Source: Chara braunii (lineage: Eukaryota > Streptophyta > Charophyceae > Charales > Characeae). Taken from it: a stretch of 54,230 nucleotides of DNA. Location: NCBI GenBank assembly GCA_003427395.1, contig BFEA01001135.1, positions 48,972-103,201 on the forward strand, in the 5' to 3' direction. The position numbers and the translations under genes are program-made. A model generated the notes under the pieces. It did no database searches. It saw only the letters and a program-made list of their open reading frames with translations, and was not told the DNA's origin. The stretch's first letter is position 1. Every line of letters starts with the position of its first letter. Of this stretch, positions 33,154-46,072 are shown in pieces.

Positions 33154-34572
33154 ATGGGAGAGAGAGTTCATCTTATTTCTCCTCTAAATCCACCATCTCT
33201 CCCTCGCCCTCTCTCACCACTCGACTTTGGCGTCCGCGGGCTACGAGAGAGAAAGAGAGAGAGGGGGTGTTGCCTACTCATGAAAACACAGTCGTACGTA
33301 TGGCGCAGATCCCCAGAACCGACCAGATAATACAGAGTAAATACAAATACAGCAGAAGACTTGAGATACATGGATTGACTCGGACCTGACTCAGACTGCA
33401 ACGAAACACTCACAAAACATACACCTGTGGGGTGAGACCCTGTCTTTAAAACTTAGAAGAAGAGGCCGGAGGCAATGCTCATGCACGGATGAATGGAGAG
33501 AGGAGAGACGAAGGGCAGAGGAGAGAGAAGATGACGCCAACTCGATCTTTTCGAAGATAGTATCCTGAAACGTCAAGAGTAGCGTGGCGAACACAGAATC
33601 TCACAGTGTCTCAGAGATCGATGTCACAATGTCAAGGTACATCTCCAAGGGTAGTTGAAATCAGATCCCAAGAGTAGTCCTCAACCTACAGTCTGAATGT
33701 CACTGTCTCCTACATCATCAGAATTCGTAGCCATCCTTCATACTCCTAGTAGCCCAGTAGGAGAACCCAGGAGTAGATTTAGACGGGAGAGGGAGAGGGA
33801 GAGTAGTGACGAGAGACTTAACGAAATTCCCATTCTCCTCTTCTTTATCTGACCCCCCTTTCGTCTATTCCCCATCCTCTTTGTCTGTGTATGTCTGACC
33901 TGGCGCCGCCTTCCTTAGAATAGCGCCAGGCCTCTTCACACCGCAGAAGCAATGATGATGTATGTCGGGGCTANCTTGCGGTATTGATCGTCGGATCATT
34001 GGGATCTAAGTTTCCGCTATGCTATCTTGTAGTTTGTATGAAAGGTCGGTTCTTATTCTGGTCTGCACCTATACAGTAGGCGACATGGGGTGTATGTGTG
34101 AGTAAGAGAAAGAAAGAAAGAGAGACAGAGAAAGAGAGGGGCAAGATTGGATAGATGAGATGATGATGATGATGATGATGTGGGAACACTTACCTCGTAT
34201 TGGAGATTGTCTGCATGGGCAACATCTTCGAGTACTTCGGGTTGTCGCCGATGTCAACAGTTGCGTTGCCTTTTGTAGTCTATACTAGTCGTGTATGAGT
34301 AGGCTGGGTGCTGAGCAACACGTAGGAGAGATGGACTGACCTCTTGTGTGGGTGTGGAGAGAGAAGACTCTCCTTGAACATTGGGTTTCAATGCTACTAT
34401 CCTCCATTGTTGTGATATCAGTGCAATGCTGCTCTCTAGGCATGGTACAACTACCTGGCTTTAGTGAGAGAGTGCAATGTGGAATTATCATCTTACTGTC
34501 GCTTATTTTCCATTGTACTATTTTCACTATTATTATTATCGTTATTATTACTATTATTATTATTATTATTAC

Positions 34573-34621
<49 letters not shown>

Positions 34622-36216
34622 TCGGCAGTGATCTCAGGTCTACGTGGCACCAGTAAGCTAAGGGGATGAGGTGATAGAGTGAGGAGATGGAGGTCGACAT
34701 TGGTGTTGACATCATCACGCGCTGGTAGTCAAGTTGTCTGGTTGCTGTCATACTGTGGTTGTAGTGATAGGCTGTAGAGTAGATAGGGCGCCTGGCACCA
34801 TTCAGAAGAGAGAGCTACATTGGGTTATGATGTTGGGGTTGCCCTGTTGGGCTTGTACATTGACTCACGATTCTTCTGTATCATTCTCAAATGGATGGTT
34901 ATTCGGTTCTATTGCGCTATCTGCTCTTGCCTTGACTACTTGGACTTCAGTGTGATTCTGCAATCAGTATTTCTGTGCATCATCCATATTCATGTTCCTT
35001 GCATTATTGTTATTGCAAAACTTAGAGAATTGACAGAGATGGTCATGGCTCGACAGCGCCCGAGCTACTCTCTGTTTCTCAGACAGAGGGTCACCATGAG
35101 TAACCCATATGCTTCCTATTACGCACACACTCAGGTAGAATGAAAATACAGAAGCGCAGACAGACTAAATAGACGGACGACAAAACATGAAGGACGAACG
35201 AGCGGACTGACTGGACAAGCTAACAGCAAACAGAATCAGACGACAGACAGACGAATGGGAGGATTGATATACCAGGAAAAAGACAGGCGGGAAAAACTTA
35301 CCTGTGGCTCCATAGCTCTTCGCCTGATCCCTCTGATCCGTCTGAACCCTTTCTCTTCAACTGTGTATACGTAGGGATCACACCAAGTTGTCTGTTATTT
35401 GGCTTAGAGAAAAGAGAAAGAGAGGAAAGGAAGGGAGAAGTGATGAGGGTGATGTGAAGGTACACACCTGTATTGACAATGGTCCTCATGAGTGACATCT
35501 TTCAGTACTTCGGGCTGCTGATGTTAATAGTTGGATTATCTCTTCGTAGTCTGTAGCAGCGGTACGAGAGGAGGCTGAGCGCAGGGGCGCCAGGCAAGGA
35601 AGGACAACTTTGGATATTGCATGAGTATGGCCTATGGACTTGGGCAAATGGTTCATCACTTCACTGTATTGCTCTACATGAATGTTTTCTTAGCGCCTTT
35701 GTACTCTCTGCTTAGACAAGAGTACTCAGGCACCTGTGGGTGAATTCACCACTTGGTCTTCCGTATAGCGTCCACGTTCATATTCGATACCGATATTATT
35801 ATTATTATTATTACCGTTATTGTCTGCAAGCGGACCCGCTCCCTTTCTTACCTGACATGGTATCCGTGTGAGGAGAACAAGGTCGTGAGTGAGGCAAGAA
35901 AACATGCCTGGTGATGGGAGCATGCGACATCGGACGCCACATGCTCGTCCTCCCGAAATGTTGTGGACATCATTTTTTCGGCATTGTAGATAGTCTAGAT
36001 AGGATCTGTCTTCTGAGAACTGGGCGTCAAAACGCCGGACAAGATACCAATATTGGTTCTTCGTTGATGATGATGGGATTATAACAGCATTGTCAATTCT
36101 GAGCCTTTGTTGGGCTCTTATAAGGTATTCTGCTGTTAATTCGAAGTCACGATAGTCCAGTCTTGTGTATATGATGCTGACTGAGTACTGAAGCTTTCTA
36201 TTGATCAACTTTCCGG

Positions 36217-36266
<50 letters not shown>

Positions 36267-36278
36267 TATTGTTATTAC

Positions 36279-36324
<46 letters not shown>

Positions 36325-39300
36325 GTGCAACCAGACTTGTTTTTCATTCGCACTCTTCATGCATACAGCAGCGCAGCATACGGGCAGCATGCGACCACTC
36401 TATACTCAAAGATATAGCAGCCAGATAAAAGTTCACTTGCAACTGGCTATGGCGACTGAGCACCCAACAACCCACTGTTCACACACACCGGACCACCCTG
36501 GGTATCCCAAAGTGCTACTTACTAAGCACACACTAAAAGAGAACAGACAAACAAGCTGAACAGACAGACAGCAGCGCACAGACTGTAACACACACACACA
36601 CACAGAAGAGGGAAAGACGAACAGACAATACCGGGCGAACAAATATACCAGGTAACAGACACACCGGGAAGACGAATACACAAGCACACATGGACAAACG
36701 CAGACCTATCAAGACAAGCACTGATGTGCACACAGATTGAACCAAACGAGCGGACTGACTGGACAAACCAACAGCAAACAGACAATCAGACGACAGATAA
36801 ATAGTTGGGAGGACTGATATACCAAGAAACAGACAGGCAGGAAAGCTTACATGTGGCTCCATAGCTTTCGCTTGATCCCTCTGCTCTGTCTGATCCCCTT
36901 CTCTCCGTCTGTGTATACGGGAGGACTGTGCCGAGCTGTCCATTATGTGGCCCTAACAGGTGCTACTTCGTTTCTGCTTTGCCTTTTTCTCCATGGAAAT
37001 GTCCCAAGATGCCCACCTGACATTATGGTTCTCATGCGAATGCTACCCCGGGCCAATCGTCAATGACACCGTCCGATCCCACCAAACTGAGACTCACCAG
37101 CATGCGTTTGCACTTGCACACACCACGTCCAAGCTCACCAACTAAACACGGGGCATACTTGCAAGATCGCATGATCACAAACGTATCCAGGAGACACAGC
37201 AAAACAAAGTCTGATTCTGAATCTACGGTGGTCCTCGGGTACACGTGGCCGCTGTGTGAATGGAAACGAGGTTGTGAGTGTAGCTAGAGACATAACTGGT
37301 GCTGGGAACGTGCGACATTGGCCGCTGTACGCTCATACTCCGGAAAAGTTGCTGCCGTCAACTTCTTGCGCTGTGGTATAGGCCAGTACGATGTATTGCA
37401 TGTAGTCTGGGCACCAGAGCGCTAGATAGGATACCAACATTGATTCTTCGTTGATGATGATGATGAGACTACTTCAGCATTGTCAATTATGAACTTTTGG
37501 TGTGACCTCATTTGGTAAATCTCGTGGTGCAATCCTGCAGTTGGTTCGAGATCAGAACTGTCTAATCTCATATGTATGATGTCGTTTGATTACTGAAGTT
37601 TGCTATTATTCATTTCCTTGCAGTATTACTGTTATTATTATTATTATTAATATTATTATTATTATTGTTATTATTATTATTATTTGCGTAATTAGACTTC
37701 TTTGCATATGAACAGTAGCACAGCAACTGGCAACATGAGCCCACTCGGAACTGAGAGATACGACATCCAGACATGAGCACACTTCCAAAGGTGACTCAGC
37801 GCCCAAACAACTCACTGTTCACATACACTGGATCGCCCCGGATGCCGTACGCTCGGCACTCTTCGGGCGCCTGCAGACTAGCGTGCACAAGCCGTTGTAG
37901 TAGCGCTTTCGCATGGCTTCAGCAGGAATGAATGAATGGTTGAGTGCCGCCTCCTGATGTATACTCCTGTAATCGATGATCTGAGTCTTTCCATCGGTCC
38001 GTGGTACTCACAATCTCAGAGGGCACTTACTGGGCTGGACTGGGACTGACTGGTCCCGGTGCCGCTGGCCGCATGGTATTGTACCGCAGGTTCACCCCAG
38101 TCATACGGACGCAGAAACGCAGCGATACGCGCAGGAACACGCAGACATAAAGTGAATGCACAAATACAACAAAGTACACAAACATAGCAGAATACACGCG
38201 GATACAACAAAATACACAGATACGGTGGATACTCACATACGCAGTCACGGGACCTGCACGCGAATATAGTGGAATACATACACACACTGTGACACACACG
38301 TTTGCACTTGCACACACAGCGTCTAAACTCAACAAGTGAGCGCGGGGCATGCATGCAAGATCGCTTGATCACAAACATAGCCAGAGAAAACAGCAAACAA
38401 AGTCTGATTCTCAAAGGACTGGATTTTCTCAGAAAAGTCATGAGTTCGAGTGTGTGACTCATCAAGGTCTGATGAGGGTGACGAGATACGTACCTGGCGC
38501 ATGAAGGAAGAGGCGGCTATGATATTGATATCACGTCCGTCATTGGCCTTAAGGAATGTTTCTCGGTGCTTTATACTCTCCGTTTGATCACGACCGTTTC
38601 ACGTCTGTGTCATCTCACAAATTGTTCGCACTCATATTGCTTATTTTTGTTATGATTATTATTATTATTACTATGATTACTACTGCTGATATTGATTTTT
38701 AGTAGCTTGTGACTCCAGCCAACCTCGTGTCCGCCCTAAGTGAAGGCAGGGCTGAACATCCGCTAAGGGCACTTGCCCCAATATTCCCAGTAAAGGTCTC
38801 AGATAATTGCTGCAAACTAGTTGATTGAAGCGCGATCCGGACCTCGCTCTGTGCCTGGGCATACGTAGTATGGGGCCAACACATTACGAAGTGGTTGCGG
38901 ATCACNAGGGACTCAGCGCTGACGCCGCACCTGTNTGCAGGAATGAGGTGGCGTGAGCTGCAGCCGGACAGCAGGGCGCCAGTGGCTATGGCAAGGAAAT
39001 ACGGAACAACGGGTGCGCGTGCAGGAAAGAGGGCGTGTACGTGCGTATGTAGGACACTTAGGGTANATCCTAGTTGGATGAGAATGTGTTGTGTGTATGT
39101 GNAAACGACTTGTAAGGTGCAGCGAACTGGAAGGTACNNTGTTAAGGGNGGTGTGCCACAACCACGACCAAAGGAAAACTGAATCTGANTATATTCCTGG
39201 TCAGGTTCATACCTATGAAGTTCATGGATACCGGATGCCAAATCAAATTACCATTATTTTATCCTTTTCAGTATTTACTTAATTTACTGTTATTATTGCT

Positions 39301-39354
39301 ATTGTTATTGCTATTACTATGTTATTTTTATTATTATTATTATTGTTATTACTA

Positions 39355-39401
<47 letters not shown>

Positions 39402-39639
39402 TATTATTATTATTATTATTTTTGTGTCGTTTATCATCATTAGACATCATACAGGGCCGGAGATGAAGAGAAAGCATGGGGTATTGGAGGGGAGGTGAAG
39501 ATACCATAATCAACTGTCATAGATCACACCGATCATTGCTCATTATACATCTGATCCTGCAATATTCTCCAAACCAACAATGATTCTAGGCTCGAATGCC
39601 ATCAAAAGCGATGACTTAAGTCATAGATAAGACTTGTGT

Positions 39640-40860
39640 GGGGGGTAAGAATAGCAGGGAAAGCCTGCCTTAACTCCAAATGAGCCTTACGCTTGGTCAG
39701 TGGTAAGTGCAAGGATCCTTGGACACCCGCCTTATTGAAGGCTAGCCAGTGATAAGAGAAGCAGGGAAATCCTGCCTTATCAGTGACTAGTCTGATATAA
39801 GAGTTGTGAGGTTTCAAGGACACCTGCCTTATCATTAACCAACTTAACATTCTTTTCAGAGGTACGAGTAAGCAAGGACCCTGGGATACCCGCCTTATTA
39901 AGGGTCAACCAATGATAAGAGTAGCAGGGGAATCCTGTCTTATCAGTGGCCAGTCTGATATAAGAGTTGTGCGGTTTCAAGGACACCTGCCTTATCACTG
40001 ATTAAACNNNNNNNNNNNNNNNNNNNNNNNNNNNNNNNNNNNNNNNNNNNNNNNNNNNNNNNNNNNNNNNNNNNNNNNNNNNNNNNNNNNNNNNNNNNNN
40101 NNNNNNNNNNNNNNNNNNNNNNNNNNNNNNNNNNNNNNNNNNNNNNNNNNNNNNNNNNNNNNNNNNNNNNNNNNNNNNNNNNNNNNNNNNNNNNNNNNNN
40201 NNNNNNNNNNNNNNNNNNNNNNNNNNNNNNNNNNNNNNNNNNNNNNNNNNNNNNNNNNNNNNNNNNNNNNNNNNNNNNNNNNNNNNNNNNNNNNNNNNNN
40301 NNNNNNNNNNNNNNNNNNNNNNNNNNNNNNNNNNNNNNNNNNNNNNNNNNNNNNNNNNNNNNNNNNNNNNNNNNNNNNNNNNNNNNNNNNNNNNNNNNNN
40401 NNNNNNNNNNNNNNNNNNNNNNNNNNNNNNNNNNNNNNNNNNNNNNNNNNNNNNNNNNNNNNNNNNNNNNNNNNNNNNNNNNNNNNNNNNNNCAGTGATA
40501 AGAGTAGCAGGGGAATCCTGTCTTATCAATGGCTAGTCTGATATAAGAGTGGTGAGGTTTCAAGGACACCTGCCTTATCAATAAACATCCTGGAACTTAG
40601 TAAGTGATAAGAGTAGCAAGGATCCTTGGGCACCCGCCTTATTGAGGGTTAGTCAGTGATAAGAGTAGCAGGGGAATCCTGTCTTATNGAACTTAGTAAG
40701 TGATAAGAGTAGCAAGGATCCTTGGGCACCCGCCTTATTGAGGGTTAGTCAGTGATAAGAGTAGCAGGGGAATCCTGTCTTATTAGTGACTAATCCGATA
40801 TAAGAAGTAGCGAGGTTTCAATGACACCTGTCTTATCAGTGACTAACTATAGGATAAGCC
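39640..40860. repeat. Tandem array of about 165-bp units in the 3' LTR
   Basis: Same units as 14400-15180. They are interrupted by the N gap, and an exact 95-bp duplication lies around the single N at 40688 (40593-40687 and 40689-40783). Confidence 0.85.
40008..40492. other. Assembly gap (485 N)
   Basis: A run of N inside the tandem array of the 3' LTR. The true length of the array is unknown. Confidence 1.
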
Positions 40861-42453
40861 TATCGCTAAATGTGCTTGGCACACAGTGACCAAGACCCAC
40901 AAGTTCCCCTTGTCAAACAAAGCTCCAGTAACAAATGGATATATCCTGAATGGTCTGCTATACCGCCGCTAACTTTCTCCACAATCTGCATTGTTCAGTC
41001 CTAACTAACTATCTTTGATTCTACTGAAAGGGGATAAGTGAGACCTTGCCTCAGAGAAAGACTATCCATTCATCTGATTCCTTTCCATGAGATTCTTTCC
41101 ACAAGTTGGATTGATGATGTGATCATGTGTGTTGGGAGAAGGAAAGGGACCTCAGATAAGATAATCCCAAAAGGGATAAGAATGAGATAGTGAAAGGTGT
41201 CGTAACAGTAAAAGGGGAGTGGATTATTATTCACTTCCTGAAGCGGAATGGGCAACAGCCTAAACAATTAGTTAAGAATAGTAGGAGTCAGACAGGGAAC
41301 ACAGAGTTTAGAAGGAACTTTCTAGATCTCAGTTAGAAAGAGAGATGTTAAGATTCTTTTGGACTGTGTTGTGTCTACAGGTTTCGACACTTCGGAGAAC
41401 TTACGGAGAATCCGTAAGAGCAGCAATTATGTTATCTCTGGATAACAGGTCGGTAGAACTCCGACTCAACTTCCACCCATGGCTTGATACCCACACCTCC
41501 GACAAGACCTAAGAAGGGAACAGATAAATCTTCCCCCTGTATCTATGCCTAAATTGTCCAAATCACACTCAGGAATCTTCGAAATGTGTGGGGCTGGGGT
41601 AAAAGGAGTCAGGGTTAGAAAGGAATGTTGTTTTCAAGGGTTTGGGGCGTAAGTGGCTTGCTATGAATGGATTAAAGGTTGACGCTTGTAGCGCATTTGT
41701 GTCTGCATCTGTATGTGTTTGTGATGTCTTGCATCTGCACAGGTGTTGGACGTTTGTGCTGTCTTCTGAGTTTGGGATCGTCTGAGAAATTCGGGTAAAG
41801 GGGAACGACAATCGTGAAAGTGAGGTCCACCGCTCAGTCAGGTCCCCTGATTTACATACATATATACATATATATATACTTGTGAATGGGATCGTAGGCC
41901 GGTCGGTATCTAGAAAGTCATTTGTCTAGGGCTTCTTTTGAGAAGAATGAGAGATTACTAAGGGTTTGACTCTTACATTTTCATAAGGTCAACAAAGGAA
42001 ACATAGAATCATTGTCTTAAGCTAGCTAAGCGTGGAAAATTGTCCGAGAAGCCGACCTGATTAGATAGTCGGTCCGGAGAGTTAGCATCTCGGTGCTCGA
42101 CATACAGGTCAGTCTTAAGGCGTTCTACCGCACGTATGTCTATGCTACGGCGATCGAGAAAACGCCATCGGTTGGCCTACCTTTGCGATTGCATGTAAAA
42201 GCCTTCGCACGTGGGTCAGTAGCTCAACAGGGATACGCCCACCTAAGGGATGGTGACAGCTCTCGCAGGTGGAGGTAATGTTGTACCTCGCGGGTTCCCT
42301 AACCTGTCGTAGGGAGTCGCGAGAGGTATAGCACGCGCGCACGGTCGGAGTTGGTATTTTGTGAAGTAACGAAGAAACTCCTGCGTGACACGACCGTGAG
42401 GTCCAACACCAAAAACTTTACTTTACGTCTCGGTGTGGGACCGCCGCGCGCGA

Positions 42454-42459
42454 CAGCGC
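42454..42459. repeat. Target site duplication, right copy (CAGCGC)
   Basis: It matches 4223-4228. Because the LTR probably ends in CA, the strict duplication may be GCGC (42456-42459), with the outer bases shared by chance or by LTR-end ambiguity. Confidence 0.7.
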
Positions 42460-43160
42460 CATAAGGAGGAGAGACATTCAGGATAGGAAGTAAAAAAGTC
42501 AAATACCACAGTAAACAACCAGAAGACTTAGTCATATTGGCATGCCACGTATCCGTTCTTCTAACAACATGATCCACGTAAGCACACTATCCGAAGTCGA
42601 ATCCCCACTCTTAAACCCTCATCCTCTACCAACCAGCCTTTGCAGCACCATGAGGGGGAGAGGCATTCAGAGTAGGGAGTTGGATCATCAATTATAGCTA
42701 ATCCCAAAATCATCAATCAGAATAGGGAGTTCGGTCATCAATTATAGGTTATTGGTAATCCGAAAATCATCACCAACCCAGAACAGGTCTTATATAGGAT
42801 TTCCTGCCCCCATATCCCCCCCATGATCCCCATGAGCAACGATTCGAGTCAAGAGCCCATGCTTCAGCATAAGGAGGGGGGCCACTGAGATTTGGGAGCA
42901 AGGTTATATAGGGTTACCTACGGCAATATCCCCCCACGATCCTCATGATCCCTGAGTCCACTCAAGGTAGGGGTCACCGTTGCCAAAAATTATAACAAAA
43001 CAAAACACCAACGTGGCAATTGAATCCCATAGGCAACCCTGATACCTGACCATACTGCACCTTCCTGCCCTGCCACATGGCATATGGAATGTTTATAGCG
43101 AAAATTGTGGCAGGGCAAGGCGACGGTGCTCATCCCAATCGCCATGTGGCCCAATTAGGG
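42456..43160. repeat. Diverged tandem repeat region holding the empty-site paralog
   Basis: At about 42600-42680 the sequence CCCACTCTTAAACCCTCATC ... CCTTTGCAGCACCATGAGG ... AGAGGCATTCAG parallels the joined flanks of the element. Further repeats are CAATTATAG with AAAATCATCA (42690-42770), and TTATATAGG with CCCCATGATCC-like blocks at about 42790 and 42904. No gene is seen. Confidence 0.65.
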
Positions 43161-43215
43161 TGCGATGAAGCCAACCACTCGCATGCTACCCTATCGACCC
43201 AGTGACCAGCCTTCA

Positions 43216-44073
43216 TCATCCCACCCCTTCGCGCCTCCATCCCACCCATTCGCGCCTCCATCCCACCCCTCGCATCCCTGCACTGTCTTCCTGTTCACAA
43301 AGCATTCCCACCAATGCCACCATCCAACCCACTCGCCCCTGGCCCCAATCAATCCCCAAAGAAGACAGGAGGAAAAGCAGAAGGGCAGGGGGAGGAAGGG
43401 GGGAGAATAACTGCCCAATCACTCTTACTCCTCCGCAAGTATCGTTATTGTCTTCCTTGGTGTTACAGGTTTTGTTGACACCAACTGTATTGTCGTTGTT
43501 GTTATTGTTGTTGAAATCGTTGTCACTCCCAAGCACACACAGACTCAGGATCGCTCCTCCCATCCCTCTATCACGCACCGTGTGGTTGTTGTTGTTGGTG
43601 TTTGCGGCCTGTGTCACGGACACCATCAGTGTGTTATTGTTGTTGTTGTTTTTGCAGACTTCGGCTATGTAGATGAGCTGGTTGTCGGTGTCGACTGCAT
43701 CGTCAGTGATGATGTTGCTGTCATAAGGGACGTCCGCGATATCGTCGTCGTCCTCGTCTTCCTCGTAGAATCGCTCCTCCAGCGCGCCACAAAGGCCTTG
43801 CCCCTCCTCAAGGTCCTTATAATAGCGCCGCATCAAAGCATTCAATCGTAGCCGATCTGCAAGTTCCAAGTGGGGGGGCGGCCCCTCCTCCAACCCCCAT
43901 ACAATCTCCATCAAAGATTGTTGGATTTTTCGGATCTATAAGATCAACTGCTTGTTCCTCTCGGTCACAACTGTACGTAGCTTCACCACCATCTGACTTA
44001 AGCGCGCGCTAGTCGCTTGAACAGTGCAAAGCCATTCGGCGGCTCCTGTCTGCAGGTCGCTCAAACTCACCAT
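43216..44073 (-). pseudogene. Asn/Asp-rich protein gene, one nonsense codon, function unknown
   Basis: From an ATG at 44071-44073 the frame reads MVSLSDLQTGAAEWL..., a helical N-terminal part of about 45 residues, then TAG, then stays open to 43216. The middle is helical and charged (LRLNALMRRYYKDLEEG), followed by EEDEDDDDIADV and poly-Asn runs (NNNNNN) from (GTT)n repeats. The C-terminal part is Trp/Gly-rich from a short GC-rich tandem repeat (43215-43270) and is probably not original coding. I do not recognise the family. The Asp/Asn composition resembles the decayed gene at 51856-52429, so both may derive from one mobile-element family; this is speculative. Confidence 0.4.
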
Positions 44074-44405
44074 CTCAATCTGGCTCTCAACTCTCGCCCT
44101 TGTATATTCCACCCCACGTCACTCACCACTCCACACACCTAGTGTTACCCCTCCCCATTGACCTCACCCTCAAGAGGTCCACAAATGACACGCCACGTGG
44201 TGTTCACTTGGTCAGCTCGAAGGCCACGTCAGATGACACGAAGACCTATCTTGACGCATCGCACGAGGAGCAGGCCGTGCCGTGCCGGCCGGCCCCCGAC
44301 AATCGAGATTAGAATAGGCGCTGGAGTTTCCATGGGAGAGAGGGTGCTTTTTTCCTCCCTTCCCCTCCTCTTGTGGAAATAGTAGGTGCTGAAACGCGTA
44401 TAGGG

Positions 44406-44412
<7 letters not shown>

Positions 44413-44437
<25 letters not shown>

Positions 44438-44571
44438 GGTGGGGAGCAACACCTGCTGGAAAATGGGTCCAGCGTCCCTTATGCAGAAGGTTGTACAACA
44501 ATTACAAGAACCGTGATCCTGAGGCCTGGCAACATTGATTGCCCTGTGTCCCAGGGGATTGACTGAGCAGG
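44413..44571 (-). mobile_element. SINE-like retroposon, inverted
   Basis: A poly(T) run (44413-44437, the tail of a minus-strand copy) is followed by GGTGGGGAGCAACACCTGC, then GGTCCAGCGTCCC, then the head motif ending CTGAGCAGG. The block between the tail and the ATAGATGGAGC motif is missing. Confidence 0.65.
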
Positions 44572-44769
44572 AAAGTCTGATGTGTGTAGTTGACCTGTAA
44601 TATGGTCCTCATCTTTTCTTATCTCTTCACTCAGGTATCTCTAATAGTCTGGTAGTCTCAGGTATCTCTGACCTTCAGGGTACAGGGGGAGAAGGGAGGA
44701 ACCAGCATGAAAATGTTAGTATTCGGCGCCGTCCCAAAGGTGAAGAGGTCCCTCCCTTGCTCCCAATCC

Positions 44770-44965
44770 CCTGCTCAGTCAATCCCCTGCACTCCAGGGC
44801 AATCAAGGCTGGCAGGAACTCTCTGCAAAATTGTCCAGATGTTAATGGGACGCTGGACCCGCTTTCCAGCAGGTGACGCTCCCCACCAATAGATGGAGCC
44901 GTCTTCGGGGTGGTAGTGGTGTCTGCTCTTATCAGCACCACTATCACTTTAGGAGACGTTTTCCC

Positions 44966-44992
<27 letters not shown>
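44770..44992 (+). mobile_element. SINE-like retroposon, full-looking copy
   Basis: Same order of blocks as 3252-3485: CCTGCTCAGTCAATCCCC, AAGGCTGGCAGG, GGGACGCTGGACCC, CCAGCAGGTGACGC, CACCAATAGATGGAGC, GTGTCTGCTCTTATCAGCACC. It ends in about 27 A. Confidence 0.7.
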
Positions 44993-44996
<4 letters not shown>

Positions 44997-46070
44997 TCAC
45001 CCCCCAGAGGGAGGCGCCAACTTAATCATTGAAAACTGGTACAATGTAGTAAGGCTGTTCTCTCCAGCCCTTTATGATGTCATAGTTAGCAGAACCATTC
45101 CCTAGGGGGCACCGGGAAGGGTTTTCCTGCTGTAGCTTAGAACTGTTCAAGGCATTTCATCAAGACAAAGTCGAGATGGGTCAAGACAGGTTCAATGTAG
45201 AATTTCGGCCATGGACAGGGCATGGGGGGGGAAGGGGTCCGAAAAGTCTGTTGGAGGACGTAATGGGACTAAGGGGTCTATATTAGTTCAGTCTTTAAAA
45301 ACCAGCCTGTAATCTCTCATTTCTTCTAGATCCCGTGTCCCTTCTCTTCCATCGCCACTCCATTCCACTTTTGCTATCCATCCTTCTCTTTCTCCCCCTA
45401 TCCAGTCCGCGCAAAAAATCATGATCCCTTTCCTGACGTCCCCTGTTTGCTTAAGATGGTCTAGCTGAGATCTTGTGTCTGTCCATCTTTGTGCAAGTTC
45501 CAGATGGGATCTGTTGTCGAATTTGTTCCTCGATCTCTGGCCCCTCTACCCGTACCTTTTTCATGGCCAGGATACATCTTTGCCACCAAAGTGCCCATAT
45601 TACCGCCCTCCTACCTAGTCTGTACATGTTTTCTACAAAGGTTGTGGCTGCTGCTGCCAGCGGCCAATGACCTGCTAATATAGCTCGCTATGTCCATGGC
45701 CAGGCAGTATCTTGTACCATTTTTCAATCTTTTGATTTTCTAATATTTCAGTATGTTCTTGAGAGAGGTGAGTGGGAGAAGTAGATGGTGGGATATCAGG
45801 TATCCTACTAGTAAGGGGGCTAGCTCGTAGGATGGAAATAGGGCACAACAGCAGCGAAGATGGTGGCTTTGCTGCAGTAAGTCTTGCCGGAGTGAGGTAA
45901 AGAGGATTGTTGGGGGAGTTCTAAGTTGTTTATTCTTAGCTGAAGCTAGGTAATGGCCTTGGTATCTCAAAAAAGGAGGGAAGGGGAGGGAGCTAGAACT
46001 GGAGGATGGAAGGTAGTAAGGGGGCTCTCAACAGAGAAAGGTTATATGTTAAGGTAAGTAGGTTAGAAGG
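44993..46070. other. Non-coding stretch, nothing recognised
   Basis: Short frames only. No terminus, tail or protein motif was seen. Confidence 0.4.
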
Positions 46071-46072
46071 AC

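Larger units (their letters stand above)
4229..42455 (+). mobile_element. Giant Ty3/gypsy LTR retrotransposon (about 38.2 kb)
   Basis: Direct repeats 4229-16870 and 29714-42455 bound an internal region of about 12.8 kb. That region encodes gag, protease, RT, RNase H and integrase in Ty3 order, plus extra ORFs before gag and a second gag-like gene after integrase. LTRs start with TG, a PBS-like sequence follows the 5' LTR, CAGCGC lies at both outer borders, and an empty-site paralog lies at 42600-42680. Giant Ty3 elements above 30 kb are known from planarians (Burro); LTRs above 12 kb are extraordinary. Many stops and frameshifts, and a changed RT catalytic motif, make this copy non-autonomous. 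An LTR divergence of about 4% in ordinary stretches (13 substitutions counted over the first ~345 bp) shows that the insertion is not brand new. Confidence 0.9.
29714..42455 (+). repeat. 3' LTR (about 12.7 kb including a 485-bp gap)
   Basis: It starts TGTCGGAC and ends near GCGCGCGACA, next to GCGC of the target duplication. It is collinear with 4229-16870, with the indels listed for the 5' LTR. It carries about 504 bp (31686-32189) absent from the 5' LTR, including another copy of the TCGGATCATTGG module. Bases 33375-35738 match 7420-9783 without a difference that I can find. Confidence 0.88.

Noticed and set aside
4229-42455. Segmental duplication as explanation of the 12-kb repeats
   Set aside because: The PBS after the first copy, the TG start, the flanking duplication, the empty-site paralog and Ty3 genes between the copies all favour LTRs.
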